Part shown: in pieces, positions 25,601 through 38,233 of the stretch | Position numbering within the stretch: the first letter of the stretch is position 1 | Layout of the letters: every line of letters begins with the position of its first letter | Source: Pyrrhoderma lamaoense | Taxonomy: Eukaryota > Basidiomycota > Agaricomycetes > Hymenochaetales > Hymenochaetaceae | Assembly (NCBI GenBank): GCA_002794735.1 | Contig: NBAZ01000002.1 | Location: forward strand, 248,001 to 312,000 | Direction of reading: 5' to 3' | DNA length: 64,000 nucleotides | Position numbers and translations under genes: made by a program | The notes under the pieces: model-generated | Databases searched by the model: none | Told to the model about the DNA's origin: nothing | The model's input: the letters and a program-made list of their open reading frames with translations, nothing else

Positions 25601-26768
25601 CAACAGCAGATGTATGTCCGTCTCTTCCATTCATTGTCCAGGGGCAAGCTGACTTACGTCCCACTACTAAGACTCTGAACGGACTAATTGTTGCAATAAC
25701 AGCACTCCCTTCAGATATGACCTTGCTCAGCCTCCCTCCTGCTCCTCTACTCCAGATCGTTGTGGGAGCTCTACAAAGGCACCCAAATGCTGTTTGGTTA
25801 TCACTTGCTTCTATGCTTATACATCAACTTGACCCACCCCCGTTAACATCGCTCTTATCTGTACCATCTGAAGAAGCTAATGCAACGATCTTAAACTCGC
25901 TTCCACCACTACTAGACGCTTGTCTGAGGTTTTTTCAACCTGACGGATCAATGGAATCTGTGAGCTCATGTATCTCGTTCAATTACTCTTTAACTAAATT
26001 CCTCGTTGCCTCTTAGAACCCAGATATTGTTCAAGCCTTTTTCGGGTGTATGGAGATGGTTGCTCAGCATTTCGCAGGATTGTTTTTTCAGCTTCCTCCC
26101 GGTGGCATCGAAGCTTTGCTTCAGTGCTCAATTCGTGCCCTCAGTCTCCAAGAGCGATATTCGTTGTATCTGCATGTAAATTCCTGGTATGTATAGTAAT
26201 TAATAATCACACGAGTCTTTCCTAATGCTTATCACGCCTGCATAATTACCTAGGTTTTCTTGATCAACAGAACAGTGACTGTGGAATCCTTGGAGGAGCA
26301 GGGTCGGGCCCTAGTACGTATGCACTTTCGGCCAGTGATGCGCGCTGTTCTCTGTGGAGTTGCTGGAGGAGCGCCAACGTCAACAACACAAAATTTAGTG
26401 GATCTCCTTATGGCACTTGTTACTCGGTGTCCAGAGGAATGCAAACAATGGATACCTCAAATTCTCTTCTCTGTGAGTAAACTCGGTAGATGTATCATCT
26501 CGAAGCTGCTATATTTTTATCATAAATTTTATCAGAATAACGAGTTTATACCAACAAAGGCTGGGCAAGCAGATAAAGAGAAATTCGCTAAGACTGTGCT
26601 TGCGTAAGTGAATGCCAAAAATGAGATGAGCATATTTTGACTCATGTGAATTACGTCTTAAACAGGTCGAGATCTACGAAACGGACAAGAGAAGCAGCTC
26701 AGCAATTTGCTTTAGTCGCAAAAGGTTTGGAAGGATCTAGCTTCGGCTACGCATCAGTTACTATGTAA
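22633..26768 (+). CDS. Importin-13-like karyopherin beta
   Basis: Many exons; those I can place well are 22633-22695, 22772-22956, 23028-23136, 23199-23371, 23424-23570, about 23640-23836 and 23893-24318. The N-terminal importin-beta repeat reads QRRPEAWGL-like (here IQKRPEAWGLILPLLDHSD) followed by VQFFGAHTAQVKIVRDW and, after an intron, the IPO13-like ITTLALKLVPGRP. The rest is a long HEAT-repeat solenoid ending in GSSFGYASVTM. Importin-13/Kap122 proteins carry cargo through nuclear pores under Ran-GTP control. Cargo cannot be read from sequence. Near 25170 a run of five C keeps a stop in frame; six C restores LPPEQEIEPVD, so one base seems lost. Family assignment rests on the N-terminal motif pattern; a related Kap111/Pdr6 name is possible. 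Confidence 0.8.
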
Positions 26769-27322
26769 CCTAAGCTTCATGTCGTACGAGCCGATACGCC
26801 ACTCGTGGAGTCAATGATAAAACATACTCTTACATTTATATCATGCAAAGAAGATAACCCCTTGAAATACAATATAGTTTTTGTATATTTATGTACTCGA
26901 TAATAACTAGTAGATCTATAGTGTATAATGCACGACTTTTGTGCATATATACTAGGATTGATTTTGTTTTTCTATCTTCTTTAAAAATTCGTGGATGACT
27001 AGGGAGAAGGATATAGCTAACCACTAAACATTAGAGACTCATATTATTTTCAACCTCTTCTGTCTCATGAACTACGAGTACTCGCAACGAAGGACAAGGC
27101 AGTTTTGTTATACATGCTTGTGTATGGATTCTGTCCACATCTTCTTTATCACGGACTCATGCTCAGACTAGGGTGCTAGAGTTTGACTAATTCAATTTCT
27201 TGAGCGTGACCGTGTGACTGGAGGCAAAGTAAACACGGCCATTCTGTGACGACACGCGTTTACTAGTGGTAAACCTTCATTTACTACAACGGATCAATCT
27301 TCCATTGGATAACATAAGCATT
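26769..27322. other. Intergenic region between importin and TDP1
   Basis: AT-rich 3' flank of the karyopherin, then the promoter side of the TDP1 gene. No TATA box, repeat or extra exon can be supported. Confidence 0.6.
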
Positions 27323-30042
27323 ATGGATGAAGATGAAGAGCTCAGACGGTGTGTGTCAATCTGAAACTGTGGAGGTTATTAGAACTTGCTCACAGAAAAT
27401 AACAACAGTGCCATTGCATTGAGCTTAGAAGAATCTAATATAGCTTCACGACGCATTCAAAACCCAAATGAAGATGAAGTAGAAGCCCAATTTCAAAGAG
27501 ATCTCGAGGCTGCTATAGAGGCTTCAAAAAAAGAATCTGCAACAGAAAATAGCTATCAAACCAATCGGAAAGAGAGCCATGTTCAGAAGATCACTGTCAA
27601 ATCACCACAGAAACCCGAACCATCCTCAAGCTCTGCCTTCCTTAGCGAAAGATCTCAATTGGAAAGTGAACGTCTACAAAGGCTGAAGAGAAACAGACAA
27701 GAATCAGGAACTTCATCTGTCAACGGCTTGGAAGCAGATAGTCCCACCGCACCTCCTGCTAAGAAGGCACGAAACACATCTTCCTCCCAGACTCAATTTG
27801 GTGGCGCAATACAACACAATCGACTTCAAAACAAAGGAGAACCCTCTGATGCAGAGCCTAGCTTAGTTTCTGATGACAAATTGAGAGAAGATATTGCTAG
27901 TCCAAGTAATAGTAAAGAGAAGGTCGATTTATTTTGGAACGGGGAGCTACGACAGACAGCAAATAGGTTCGCGGACAATGAAACTCGCCCCATATTTCGT
28001 CTCTCAGAAATCATTGGTCCGGTTGGTGCTCATAACTCTTCTCTCAAAATTACTACTGAAACTCTATCGGTAGAAAAAAGATATCACTTTAGCGATCGTA
28101 TCGTCTTATTCGAATATGATAGAATGGTTACACGGCTTCTTTGACCGAAAAACACCAATAATATTGGTCCACCAGCCGGGAGAAGACGGGAAAGCTATGG
28201 TGAAAGAGGTAGCAAGTAACATGTTGGTGACAATGCCCTTTTTACAAAATGGTCGAGGATGTATGCATATCAAGGTAAATTTTTACGAATAGAACCTACC
28301 CAATGGTTACTAACAAACTAGTGCCACAGCTGTTATTGGTACGCTTAATTTATGATTCGAATACTATTGGACTGAAAATTCTCAGTTGTTTTACAAAGAT
28401 GGACGTCTGCGAGTTGTCATTCCAACAGCGAATTTCATGGATTATGATTGGAGGGATATTGAAAATGTGCGTAACAATTTCTCGCTTATGAATTTGAACT
28501 TCATAAACCTTCAAGTCGGTTTGGGTTCAAGATGTCCCAATGCGAAAGACGACCATTCGGCATGACCCTAAAGCAAAGGACTTCGCCGGAACCCTTCAAC
28601 GTGTTTTACATAATCTGAATGTCCCTGCGGCACTAAGTAAACTTCTTGATGGGGATAATGTGAGCATTTTAATCGGTACGAGAAGCTAAAACTTCTATTG
28701 CTGACTAGAAGCACAGTTCCCTGACTTGCCTATCGAATCCATCTCGGAGCTCCGGATGAGGTGGGTCTGGTCAAATGTCAAAGCAAAGTTAATTGTGTCG
28801 CTAGCTGGAAGGCATGAAGGTTGGGACCAAGTTGAACGAACGGGTCATCCGGCCCTGGCAGTTGCTATTCGGGAACTTCGTGCTGGACCTCTACCGAGTA
28901 CAAAAGATCTTGAGCTGGAGTGTCAGGTACCTTGGAGTTATTATCTGTAATTAATCACAGTAATTTTTATTAGTATCTCAGGGATCTAGCATCGGCATGT
29001 ACACAACGCAGTGGATGAATGAATTCTACTGCTCTGCGCGCGGTATCTCCGCCAGAAGTTGGCTTGATGAACCCAAAAAACAACGAAGGACGCTTTCTTG
29101 GCCGCCCATAAAGGTTCTCTTTCCCTCGCTTCGGACTGTGAACGATAGCATTCTTGGTACAGCTGTGCGTACGGAAACACCTTTATCTCCATCACCTCTC
29201 GGCTATTTCCAGTAAATTCTTACACGCTGATTGGATATTATTTGTGTGTAGGGGCAATGACAATGTTTTGCAAGAAAGCACACTGGGAAGCCAAGGATTT
29301 TCCACGTCACCTATTTTACGACTCGAATAGCAAACGCGCTCGCGTTATGATGCACTCAAAGGTACGTTTGAATCGAGTTTTTTGATCTGCAATGACCATA
29401 TTTGTATCTGAATGGAATCTCACCTGCTCACTTTTCGGCTATCTCCTCCCAATCCCTGTGTTCGAACGTAATGCAGATGATCGTTGGAATATATAGAAAC
29501 CGAAGCACCCGAATGCTAACGACATTCACAACGATGAGTCGCTGGGAAAGTCTGGATCGAGGGAAACTAAGGACTTCAACACGAATTTAGTGGGATGGAC
29601 ATACGTCGGGTCACATAACTTCACGCCCTCTGCTTGGGGAACACTATCGGGATCGACAGCAAACCCGGTATTAAATGTAAGTGTAACTATACACTCTCAA
29701 TTCTTGTGTTGATTGGTCTACTGAATTTATCCGGTTCATCTGTCCTTCAATTTATGAACTTCTATGGATATAAATGAAGATCGTCAATTATGAGATGGGC
29801 ATTGTGATCCCAAATAGGTCACATGCAGAACTGGAAGCTACTGTGTGCTGGAAGCGTCCTGCACGGAAATATGTTGATGGTGTGGATCGAGCGTGGGTGA
29901 GCTAGTATTTCTTCTTAAGACTCCCCCTTATCTGTTTGACTTCTTCCCCGTTTCTCATGATTGCTTGTTAACATCCCAACCTTTTGATTGGTCCATTCTG
30001 CCCTATAAGATACAAGAAGAGATGCAACGGAGACTTCTCTAA
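27323..30042 (+). CDS. TDP1: Tyrosyl-DNA phosphodiesterase with N-terminal UIM-like motifs
   Basis: The N-terminus is disordered and carries two helical motifs resembling ubiquitin-interacting motifs: AIALSLEES and FQRDLEAAIEASKKES (27410-27540). The catalytic part follows: FRLSEIIGP, LVHQPGEDG, RLRVVIPTANFMDYDWRDIENSVWVQD, the second HKD-type motif MHSK near 29350 and the GSHNFTPSAWG box near 29610. Expected position of the first HKD motif is about 28265-28280 (CMHIK). TDP1 resolves 3'-phosphotyrosyl bonds left by topoisomerase I in nuclear DNA repair. Two frame breaks: near 28094 (two bases seem lost before IVSSYSNMIEWLHGFF) and near 29497 (one A lost, between MIVGIY and KHPNANDIHND). The exact N-terminal splice after 27347 is unsure. 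Confidence 0.85.
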
Positions 30043-30342
30043 TGGATCCACAAGCACGAGAACTCTTCTACAAGGATATGTTCGAGAAAAAACAAATCAT
30101 TCATTGTTCTGGATATTTACTTAATTTTTTGTATACTATTGTATTGGTACCTTCCGCATTTGGATTAATACAGGACATAACACGGCTATTTTCAATAATT
30201 CAATCTTCTTCGTCACTTTAAAGAGGATCACACGAGCTTCGGCTAGCGTAGTGGCTGTGCTACTGGGTCTTTGCCTTGTGCATCAGCAAACACATTTTCC
30301 ATCACTCCATGATCTAGACTTTTCTATTTCTAATATTTTACG
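30043..30342. other. Intergenic spacer before tandem kinase
   Basis: Three hundred bases between the TDP1 stop and the tandem-kinase ATG; AT-rich; presumably terminator of the first and promoter of the second. No motif stands out. Confidence 0.55.
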
Positions 30343-33300
30343 ATGGATGACACAGTATCCGAATATTCTCAAGCTATAGCAGGCTTGAAAGTGCACAAAG
30401 TAATCATCTATTACGTCTCGGTTCGCTTAGTGTCTCTTACTCTTAACTGGAACCTGGCCTCTCTAGAGGGTAGCAGGTAACATCAAGGAACAGTTATCTG
30501 CTATTTTTGGGAATGCTTCTGACTTTGCTCATCGACTCCATGTCTTGATGTACGTATTTTACATTTGTATCTACATTAAATCATCCATACTGATCTTTCT
30601 GCATCATTGATTGGACGATAAAATATCAAATCATTCCACATATCTGTGCTATTGGATATGAATAATTAATATTCATCGCTAGGAATACAATATCAGCGAA
30701 GATCCCAGAGCTACAACAGTTGTCCAATCTTTCGCCGTTAAAAGCCTATCTCAGCCAGGGAGAAACATCACGCATACTAGATAGCCTATTTGACGCATGT
30801 TGGACGTATGCCTTGGAATGCCATGATGTTCGTAAACGCCTTTATTTTCAAATACATCCTGCCTTGCAACCATGCACACTTGTTCTTCTTCCTGAAAACC
30901 CGAGGACAATGTCGGGCGAGAGCGACTAACAACTTTGCTTTGCCTTGTGACAGGAATTGATCCGGGAGGATATCTTAGCGCTGAGACAGATCTACGAATC
31001 CGACAGAAAGGCGGATGGCGTTAGCCTCCGTCGTCTACTGCGTGACTGCCTAAGAGGAAACGTGGATAGACTTCTCACTGAACTCAATGAATCCGAAGTG
31101 TCTACCCTTCGCGAGGTTGTAAAAATGGTTTGTACTTAATCCATACCAAAGTACAATGTAATGATACCGATCTGATAATGCCACATTCTGTTCTCTTTTA
31201 TTCACCCCTTTTTTATTAATCACATAACATTTAATTTTTTCAATCGTAATCCAATGCCTCATGTTCGGCATTCACTGAAAAATCTTGTTCACACACAGGA
31301 AGTCAAAGCGGTAGAACAAACACCCGATGCGGCTCGCTTGTACCAGCAATTTCTCTCGCGCTGGGCCGACACTGTCCAATGCGAAGAGGAAACATCTCGG
31401 AATTCGGGGCATGTGAGCAAGATCCTGCAAGACCTAACTGAAAAGGTTGTGCGGGTGAGTGATGAAGAGTTCTCCTGGGGTGCTGTATGCTCGTTCCACT
31501 CGGCGGAAATGTATGGAAAACGGGTTGCTTTGGCTACTCCGAAGCCTTCAAAAACGTATAAAAAAAGGATGGATGCTATTGCTGCTGGTCAGGTATGCAT
31601 TCTTCTCATTCGCTAACTCTACCTTCTATCCGGATCTTTCCGGAAATGAATGTGGATGAAAGTAAGGAAAAGAAGTTGTAGTCTGATTTGTATTTTGAAT
31701 ACCAATCCCTGGGGTTGTATTATTGTCACCACTGCTGTACCATACCAGGTCAAAATCCAGTGGAAGGACTTCCACCACTCCAACGTACTACCTTTATTGG
31801 GTATAGTAAAAAACTTCCAAGATGGCGTCGCTCTCGTCACTCCATGGATGTCCAATGATGCAGTAGATTATTATCTTAGAAGGTACCCCAGGGCGGATAG
31901 AGTGAAACTTGTATGTGTAAACAATAACCTGAATTTTTCCTAATTTGATGCATTTTTACGTGTATCTTTGTTTTGTCAATCAAACTAATCTACATAGATA
32001 ACGGATATCGCGTCAGGATTGAATTATCTACACAGCCAAAACCCGCCGTACGTACACGGGATTATCAATCTTGTAAGCTCCAAACGTGTCTTGTCCATTT
32101 ATTATATGGTGATTTAGTACATGGGTGATCTAGGGAAGTATTCTTGTAGATAGTGACGGTAACGCTGTCATTGGAGGCTTTGCTAGCTCCGTTTTTGAAC
32201 CGGGAATATCAACTTCTTTGCGCTATCTCGCCCCTGAGCTCATCAAGGATAATGATGTACAACCTTACTTGGCGTCAGATGTCTACAGTTTTGCAAGAGT
32301 CGCTCTCTATGTATGTTTACACCTCTCAGACTCTTGTTTTCTCTGTAAGGGGACGGATACCCTCTCCTAATCGCTTTCGCGTCGTAGATAATCACAGAAC
32401 ATAAACCATACGCAGGTATTCACAGCTCAGGGGACATCATCAGAGCTGTCCTCTATAATAAACAGCCCGACCAGCCAACACAGAATCTGTTTGCACAACG
32501 AGGGATAGATGACTCTGATAAGCTCTGGTCGATCATCTCTCAGTGTTGGGCTGACGATCCGATTTCACGACCTTCAATGGCTCAAGTACTTCGTGTTCTA
32601 GAAGAGATGAAACCTAGACAAGGTCTATTAATGGATGTAAAGGACCTGACGAGGATGATCAGCTTTCCAGAGGGAGAAAGTATATGTGCAAGAGGATCCT
32701 TTGGAGATGTAAGAACGGGAATGCTACTCGACTTCGGGAAGGTTGCTCTGAAGACGATCAATGTGAGGGGTGCTGGGAAAGGAAACTTGAGAGCTACGAA
32801 GGTAATTATTCCTACCTTTCTCCTTATTTACTCCTTACACTCCTTCCTTTCTTCTTTCCACAATTAAAATTTTGTCTGTATATAACAACTTTGAGATTCT
32901 ACTCTCTCCTAAACTTCTTCTTCTTTTCCCTGTGGTCAGAGATTTCTCAGAGAAGCGTCTATCTGGAATAGCCCCGTCATCCAAACATACTACCATTCCT
33001 TGGCATTGCCGACCCACCCGGTCTATCGACGTGTCTAGTCTCTCCTTGGGTATCTAATGGAAATCTCGTAGACCACCTGCGCTCTGCCTCTCCCGGATCA
33101 TTGTCAGATGACACAGGGCTCTATATAGTTGAGTATCTTGCCTTTATTCAAATGATCGTGCATTATATCTGAAACAAGGATGTATACGTATACGTTTATA
33201 GGCGAGAGGCATAGCTAACGGACTCGAGTATCTACATAGCCAAAAACCGCCAGTGATACACGGAGACCTCCGTGGGGTAAGTCCTCATCTTGATTACACA

Positions 33301-34285
33301 TGTATCCCCAGACTTCCTAACCACATAAGCGTCATTATCTTATCTTTTATCCTTGGAATAACTTTTCTTATGAATTTGAATTTCCCTTTCTTTTTTTATG
33401 GATTTCCTCTCATGCCATTGTCTCACCAATTTTTATTGCATAGGTAAATATTCTCATATCTTCCGATGGATCCCCATTGCTATGTGACTTTGGTTTAGCA
33501 GTGATCGTTGAGGATCTAACTCGTTTGCCGCTGTCATCCACTCTGCAAAATAGTGGAAATCCTCGTTGGATGGCTCCAGAACTATTCATTGGCGAGGGTA
33601 CGCTGGTAAGTGTGAGCTCGGATGTCTATGCGTTGGGCATGGTACTTCTTGAAGTGAGTAACCTTTTTCGTAATCCAATCCCATCCAGTCTGCCTTGGTA
33701 TTTAATCTATTTCAACTCCCTGCAATTTTCATTTTTACGTCGCATGCAAAATTCGCAACTGACACTATTGTTAAAAACTACGGTTACCTTGGATATTATG
33801 TAATTCTGCACAACTTCGTGGGATGGTGGAAACTACATGAATAGATGGTAACTTTAGACATACCGTACAGCGAGCTCAGATCGTCTACGCACGTAATACT
33901 AGAAGTCTACAGAGGGGAGACACCTCGGCGCCCTCCAGCTTTTACGACCACTTCTGAATCTTCCTCTCCAACCTCCTCTTCTACGACTGCGTCTGACGAA
34001 GGGATAAAGACACCAACTGCATCACAACTTCAGAATGACCCTTCACTCTCGCAACATCGAAGTCAACCCCAAGACCAAAACCAATCACCGAGTACTGATT
34101 CATCCGGAGTACTCGCGTCTCCACTGAAGCTAACAGACGACTTGTGGGCGTTAATGTTGCGTTGTTGGTCTCGTGAGCCACTCCAGAGACCAAGTGCAGG
34201 TGAAGTATCCGCTATACTGGGACGTATGGGAACTGGGGCCGCGGAAAAGGGTTGTGATGATATAGTGATGGAAGTAGAGGCTTAA
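30343..34285 (+). CDS. Tandem pseudokinase-kinase with helical N-terminal region
   Basis: One gene with three parts. The N-terminal third (30343-31440) is predicted helical with no domain I recognise. A first kinase-like domain (about 31450-32600) has lost its key residues: no Gly-loop, VALAT in place of the VAIK lysine context, HGIINLGS in place of HRDLxxxN and IGGF in place of DFG, so it is a pseudokinase. The second (about 32640-34260) keeps GSFGDV, VALKTI, HGDLRGVNIL, LCDFGLA, WMAPE and the terminal CW...RPS helix; its activation loop is followed by a Ser/Thr-rich insert at 33940-34110. A single exon at 32577-32800 spans the end of the first and the start of the second domain, which proves the fusion. 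Near 32975 one C seems lost in a C run (WNSP to HPNILPFLGIADPP). Agaricomycetes have many TKL kinases; this architecture recalls JAK and plant tandem kinases only by analogy. Confidence 0.85.
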
Positions 34286-35161
34286 TCTCGAATTCAACAA
34301 GTTTAACCTCGGTTTCGCCGTTTCATTTCAAAGTTGTGGGTTTAGTTGCTGAAAATGTATTGTATGATAAGCGACATTGTCATTGTTGTGTTGTTGCCAA
34401 CACAAGTGTGTCTACATGTTTGTGGTATGTATACATGTGTGTATAGCAAGGGCTAGGTATGAAAGGCTAAAGAAATAGATAACTAAGAAATTAATGCAAC
34501 CTAATTATAACTCGCACCCTCATATAATTCTGTGATAGATGTATGTCACAGTGCGTGTGAGAAGAGAGAAACGGCTAACAACAAGGCGAACAGTATGAAT
34601 ATCATCATGCTTATACATGAACATGTCACCGTACGCATATATGAAATTAAAATAGTGGGGCTTTCTATATAATATACGCTCATCCACCCACGCTTAACAT
34701 AACTTACAGGCGCTTAGAACGATATATGGTAAATATACATACATATACGACACAATAATACACATATCTAGGATACTGTAGTCATAGCGCAAGTACACAC
34801 AAATACGGAGGACCACTCCATCTCCCACTTCCCTGAAATTTTTTCATTTCGTTTCTTCCCTACCCACCTCCACCTACGCGAGCCACCTGAAATCAATGAT
34901 TCTCGCTCAATCATCTCAACAAGCTCCGCTTACCTCGCGTTCTTGCCTAATCGGAAGCGATGGTAGTAATTTTAAAGATATGAATGAGTCTTGTAAGGGA
35001 AGCTCAAGAAGGCAAGTGGTCTTAAGGTGGAGAATCATATAATTGTCGGTTATTGACTTTCATTGTCGGCGAGAGGGGAAATTGGGGAAGAACGGGCGGA
35101 AAGGGGGAAATTGAATTAGAGATTAGGTCACCGGGGTTACTTTCTTCAATCGTCTAAGAAA

Positions 35162-35176
35162 GGGGGGGGGGGGGGG
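35162..35176 (+). repeat. Poly-G tract
   Basis: An uninterrupted G run of about fourteen bases following AAAGAAA. Such tracts are hard to sequence and can fold as G-quadruplex-forming DNA. Confidence 0.9.
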
Positions 35177-37978
35177 TAAACATAGCAAAGTAGCATATAC
35201 TCAAAATAAAACTGAAATCTTGGTGTCATGATAGATAGATGGATAGATGGATAGATAATAAACGCCCCTCCCCCTCGAGTCGTTCTAACACACCAATGTA
35301 CTGGCAACACAATATACACCGTGATAGGCGGAGGTTGAAGTTGTGCATATTTTAGTGCGAGAAGAGGAGAGAAATTAAGTGCGCTCCATCGATAAGCGAA
35401 CGAATAAGGGGGGAGAAAAGAATACGAGAGTGGGGTAAACGGAGAATGAGCATTTACTTATTCAGATTACCTAAACACCTGAGTCCAACCAAAAATGGTA
35501 ACGGAGTTACCTTACTTGGTTAAAGGCGTTTTTGTCAATGGTAATTCACAAACTTTTGGGCACAAAAAAAAAAAGAAATTATCAATTCATATCTATCTTG
35601 AACATGATCAATGAAATCACAGGAAGTGATGTATGATGGATGCCGTCAGGCGAAGGTTCTTCTATCCAAAGGCTTGTCTCCATTTCAGCTCCTAACCCCC
35701 TCAAATCCTTCCTATCTCTTTCTGATTGTATGGCTTTCATGATCATCCTAACCTCCTCCCCATAAGTCAATACACCCCATGGATCCGTGCCTTTCTATGT
35801 ATACAGCATCAGTTCTTCGGCACTCCGTTCTCCGTGCTCTTTAATGATACATACTAGTCGCTTGGGGATCGGGTAGAGTAGGGTCAAAGTCAAGTAAAGA
35901 AGTAAGGGCAAGTAGGGGAGTGAGGTAGGTCACTTCGGACGTTTATGCCCTTAATCATCTATAATCCTTTATCCCTATCCTTATCCCGTCCCCCTATAGT
36001 AGGCCAGCCTCCGTTACTAGGCAATCACCGTGGTCCACCCAGAATAGGCAGTAAGAAGTAAGAATAGATCCAAGATAGATAGATCAATGATAACCGTTTT
36101 AATTTGGACAGGTTTTTTTTTGCTTTTACAGCTGCATGCCATTTCAACTTTAAAAAAAAATAAAACCTTCTCAAATCGAGCTTGTTCGTATTTGATTTTA
36201 TAGTTTATAGTTTATAACATAACATCAAACCCTGCGAAGAGTTAATTAGATTTTTCTTCTTCCTCACTCTTACATTTAAATAGGATTATTTTTATTTTTA
36301 TTTCTTGAATTTAAAATACGATAAGCACGGATGCAACCAAACGGAGTGTTTCTGAGGATGATGGAATTGAACACCTTAAAAAACTGATATTGATAACCCG
36401 AACGTAGTCAATGTGGCCTTTTCTCCGAAGAATCCGTTCGACTTCTCATCTCTTTCTATAATTGTAAGCTCGTATCCCCCTTCCCCCCGGCGGATGCATT
36501 TAGTCGAACAAAGAACTCCCCCCCATTTAGGACTTGGACTTGGGACATGTATATGTGGGTCTAGACACAGTAATCACGATGTTCCGTCTCCAGCTCAGTT
36601 TGCTAAATAGGTATCAATCATTCCTGCTTCAGTTTGGATAAAGGATGAGAGGTAAATTTATAACCTCGATAGTAATGGTAATAGTGAACGAATACAGCAA
36701 GAAAATGATATATCCTACTTTATTCCTGATCCTAGCACTCTACTCTCTTCCTTCTTCCCCTTATTCTTATTCCTCTTCTCTTCTCCCTTCTTCTTCCTTT
36801 TTGCTTCTAGTCCGGGCCGAGAGAGAAAAAAAGGGAAATGAATTATATTCATCAACATGCGTCAATAATCCAATGAATTCAAAAAAAAATGTGGGCCACG
36901 ACCACTATACAAACCGTACATCCGAAAAAACGAAGAATCTTGATACCAATTAGATTAATTGATACATGAAAATATACGTGATATACGTGATAATACACTA
37001 TATGCATGATACGAAAGGATCACATCAAAAGGCCTATTATATTCAAACAGGAGTGTGTGTGTGCTTCCCCTCCCCTCTTGCGATTCCAATTCAAGGAAAG
37101 TCTGGACCTCTCGGGTAGGTAACGGGAGTAAGGAGAACAAAAGGGGGGGATAGGGCCGAAGTCTAAAAAAAAAGAGAGAGAAAGGCAAGCGGGAGGGAGG
37201 AGGGAAGGAAGAGAATCAATAACTTGTACTCGTTACTGTGACCTTTTTAAGATATAAGAATCAAAGAGAGATTAAGAAACACACATCTCAGTAAGAAATG
37301 AAATGAAATGAGTAATTAAATAAATAAAAAAATAGCTTCCTCACCTTTCATCCCCTACCCCGGATAAACGAACGGGGAATTTGTATTTCCGTGCCGCTGC
37401 CGCTGCCGCTCCTCTCTCCTTCCTCCGCCTCCTCCGGCAAAAGAGCTTAAATATACGGAAAGGAAGCCTCCTCCCCCCCAGCTCTAGAATGAAATTGAAA
37501 AAAAAACAGATGTGTAAAGACGGGAGGGTACATAGAAATTTGGAATATTTTTTTGGAATTCGGAATTTGGAGTTTGGGAATTATATGAGCTGCCCAATGA
37601 ATATGCAACTTAGATTTAAGATTATGAATTATGGGCGAAACGATGTGCCAAGTAATACGTATTTATAGAAATATGGAAATATGTAAATGAAGATTATGGA
37701 TTATGGATTAGCAAGATTGACAACGAGATACGGCATACGACGACGAGGTGCACGATACACGGTACACGAGTACATGTTCTTTTGAACGAGGTGTTGTGAT
37801 TGAGGTCGATAAACGAAATAAATAATATTGATTATAATAAAAAGACGTATATGTAATAATTGAAGAAAAGATAGAGAGGGTAACACACGAACTTGATTTA
37901 AAAACCAAAGTCCGAAAGACCAAAAGACAAATATAAGGAGAAATTCAAATAATCAAAAAAAGGATGCTACGAGTAGCT

Positions 37979-38061
37979 AACAACAACAACAACAACAATA
38001 ACAATAGCTAGTAGCACCCCCCCCCCATCCAACGACGACAACAACAACAACGACAACAACA
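37979..38061 (+). repeat. ACA/AAC trinucleotide repeat block
   Basis: Two runs of AAC-type trinucleotides interrupted by a C9 run and a CGA unit, followed by TGATAA repeats. It lies outside any gene I can support. Confidence 0.8.
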
Positions 38062-38197
38062 GTGATAATGATAATGATATTGATACTGACAATGATAACA
38101 CAACACCAACCCGAAATACGAGATTCATACATACCCCACTCCCTTGGTTATTATCATATACATGTATACACTACACGTATATCCCACCTCCCCCCTC

Positions 38198-38233
38198 TTT
38201 CTGTATATTCTGTATATTCTGTATATTCGTATA
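38198..38233 (+). repeat. Short tandem repeat (CTGTATATT unit)
   Basis: Three near-perfect copies of a nine-base unit reading CTGTATATT followed by a diverged fourth copy. Microsatellite-like; no gene context. Confidence 0.75.
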
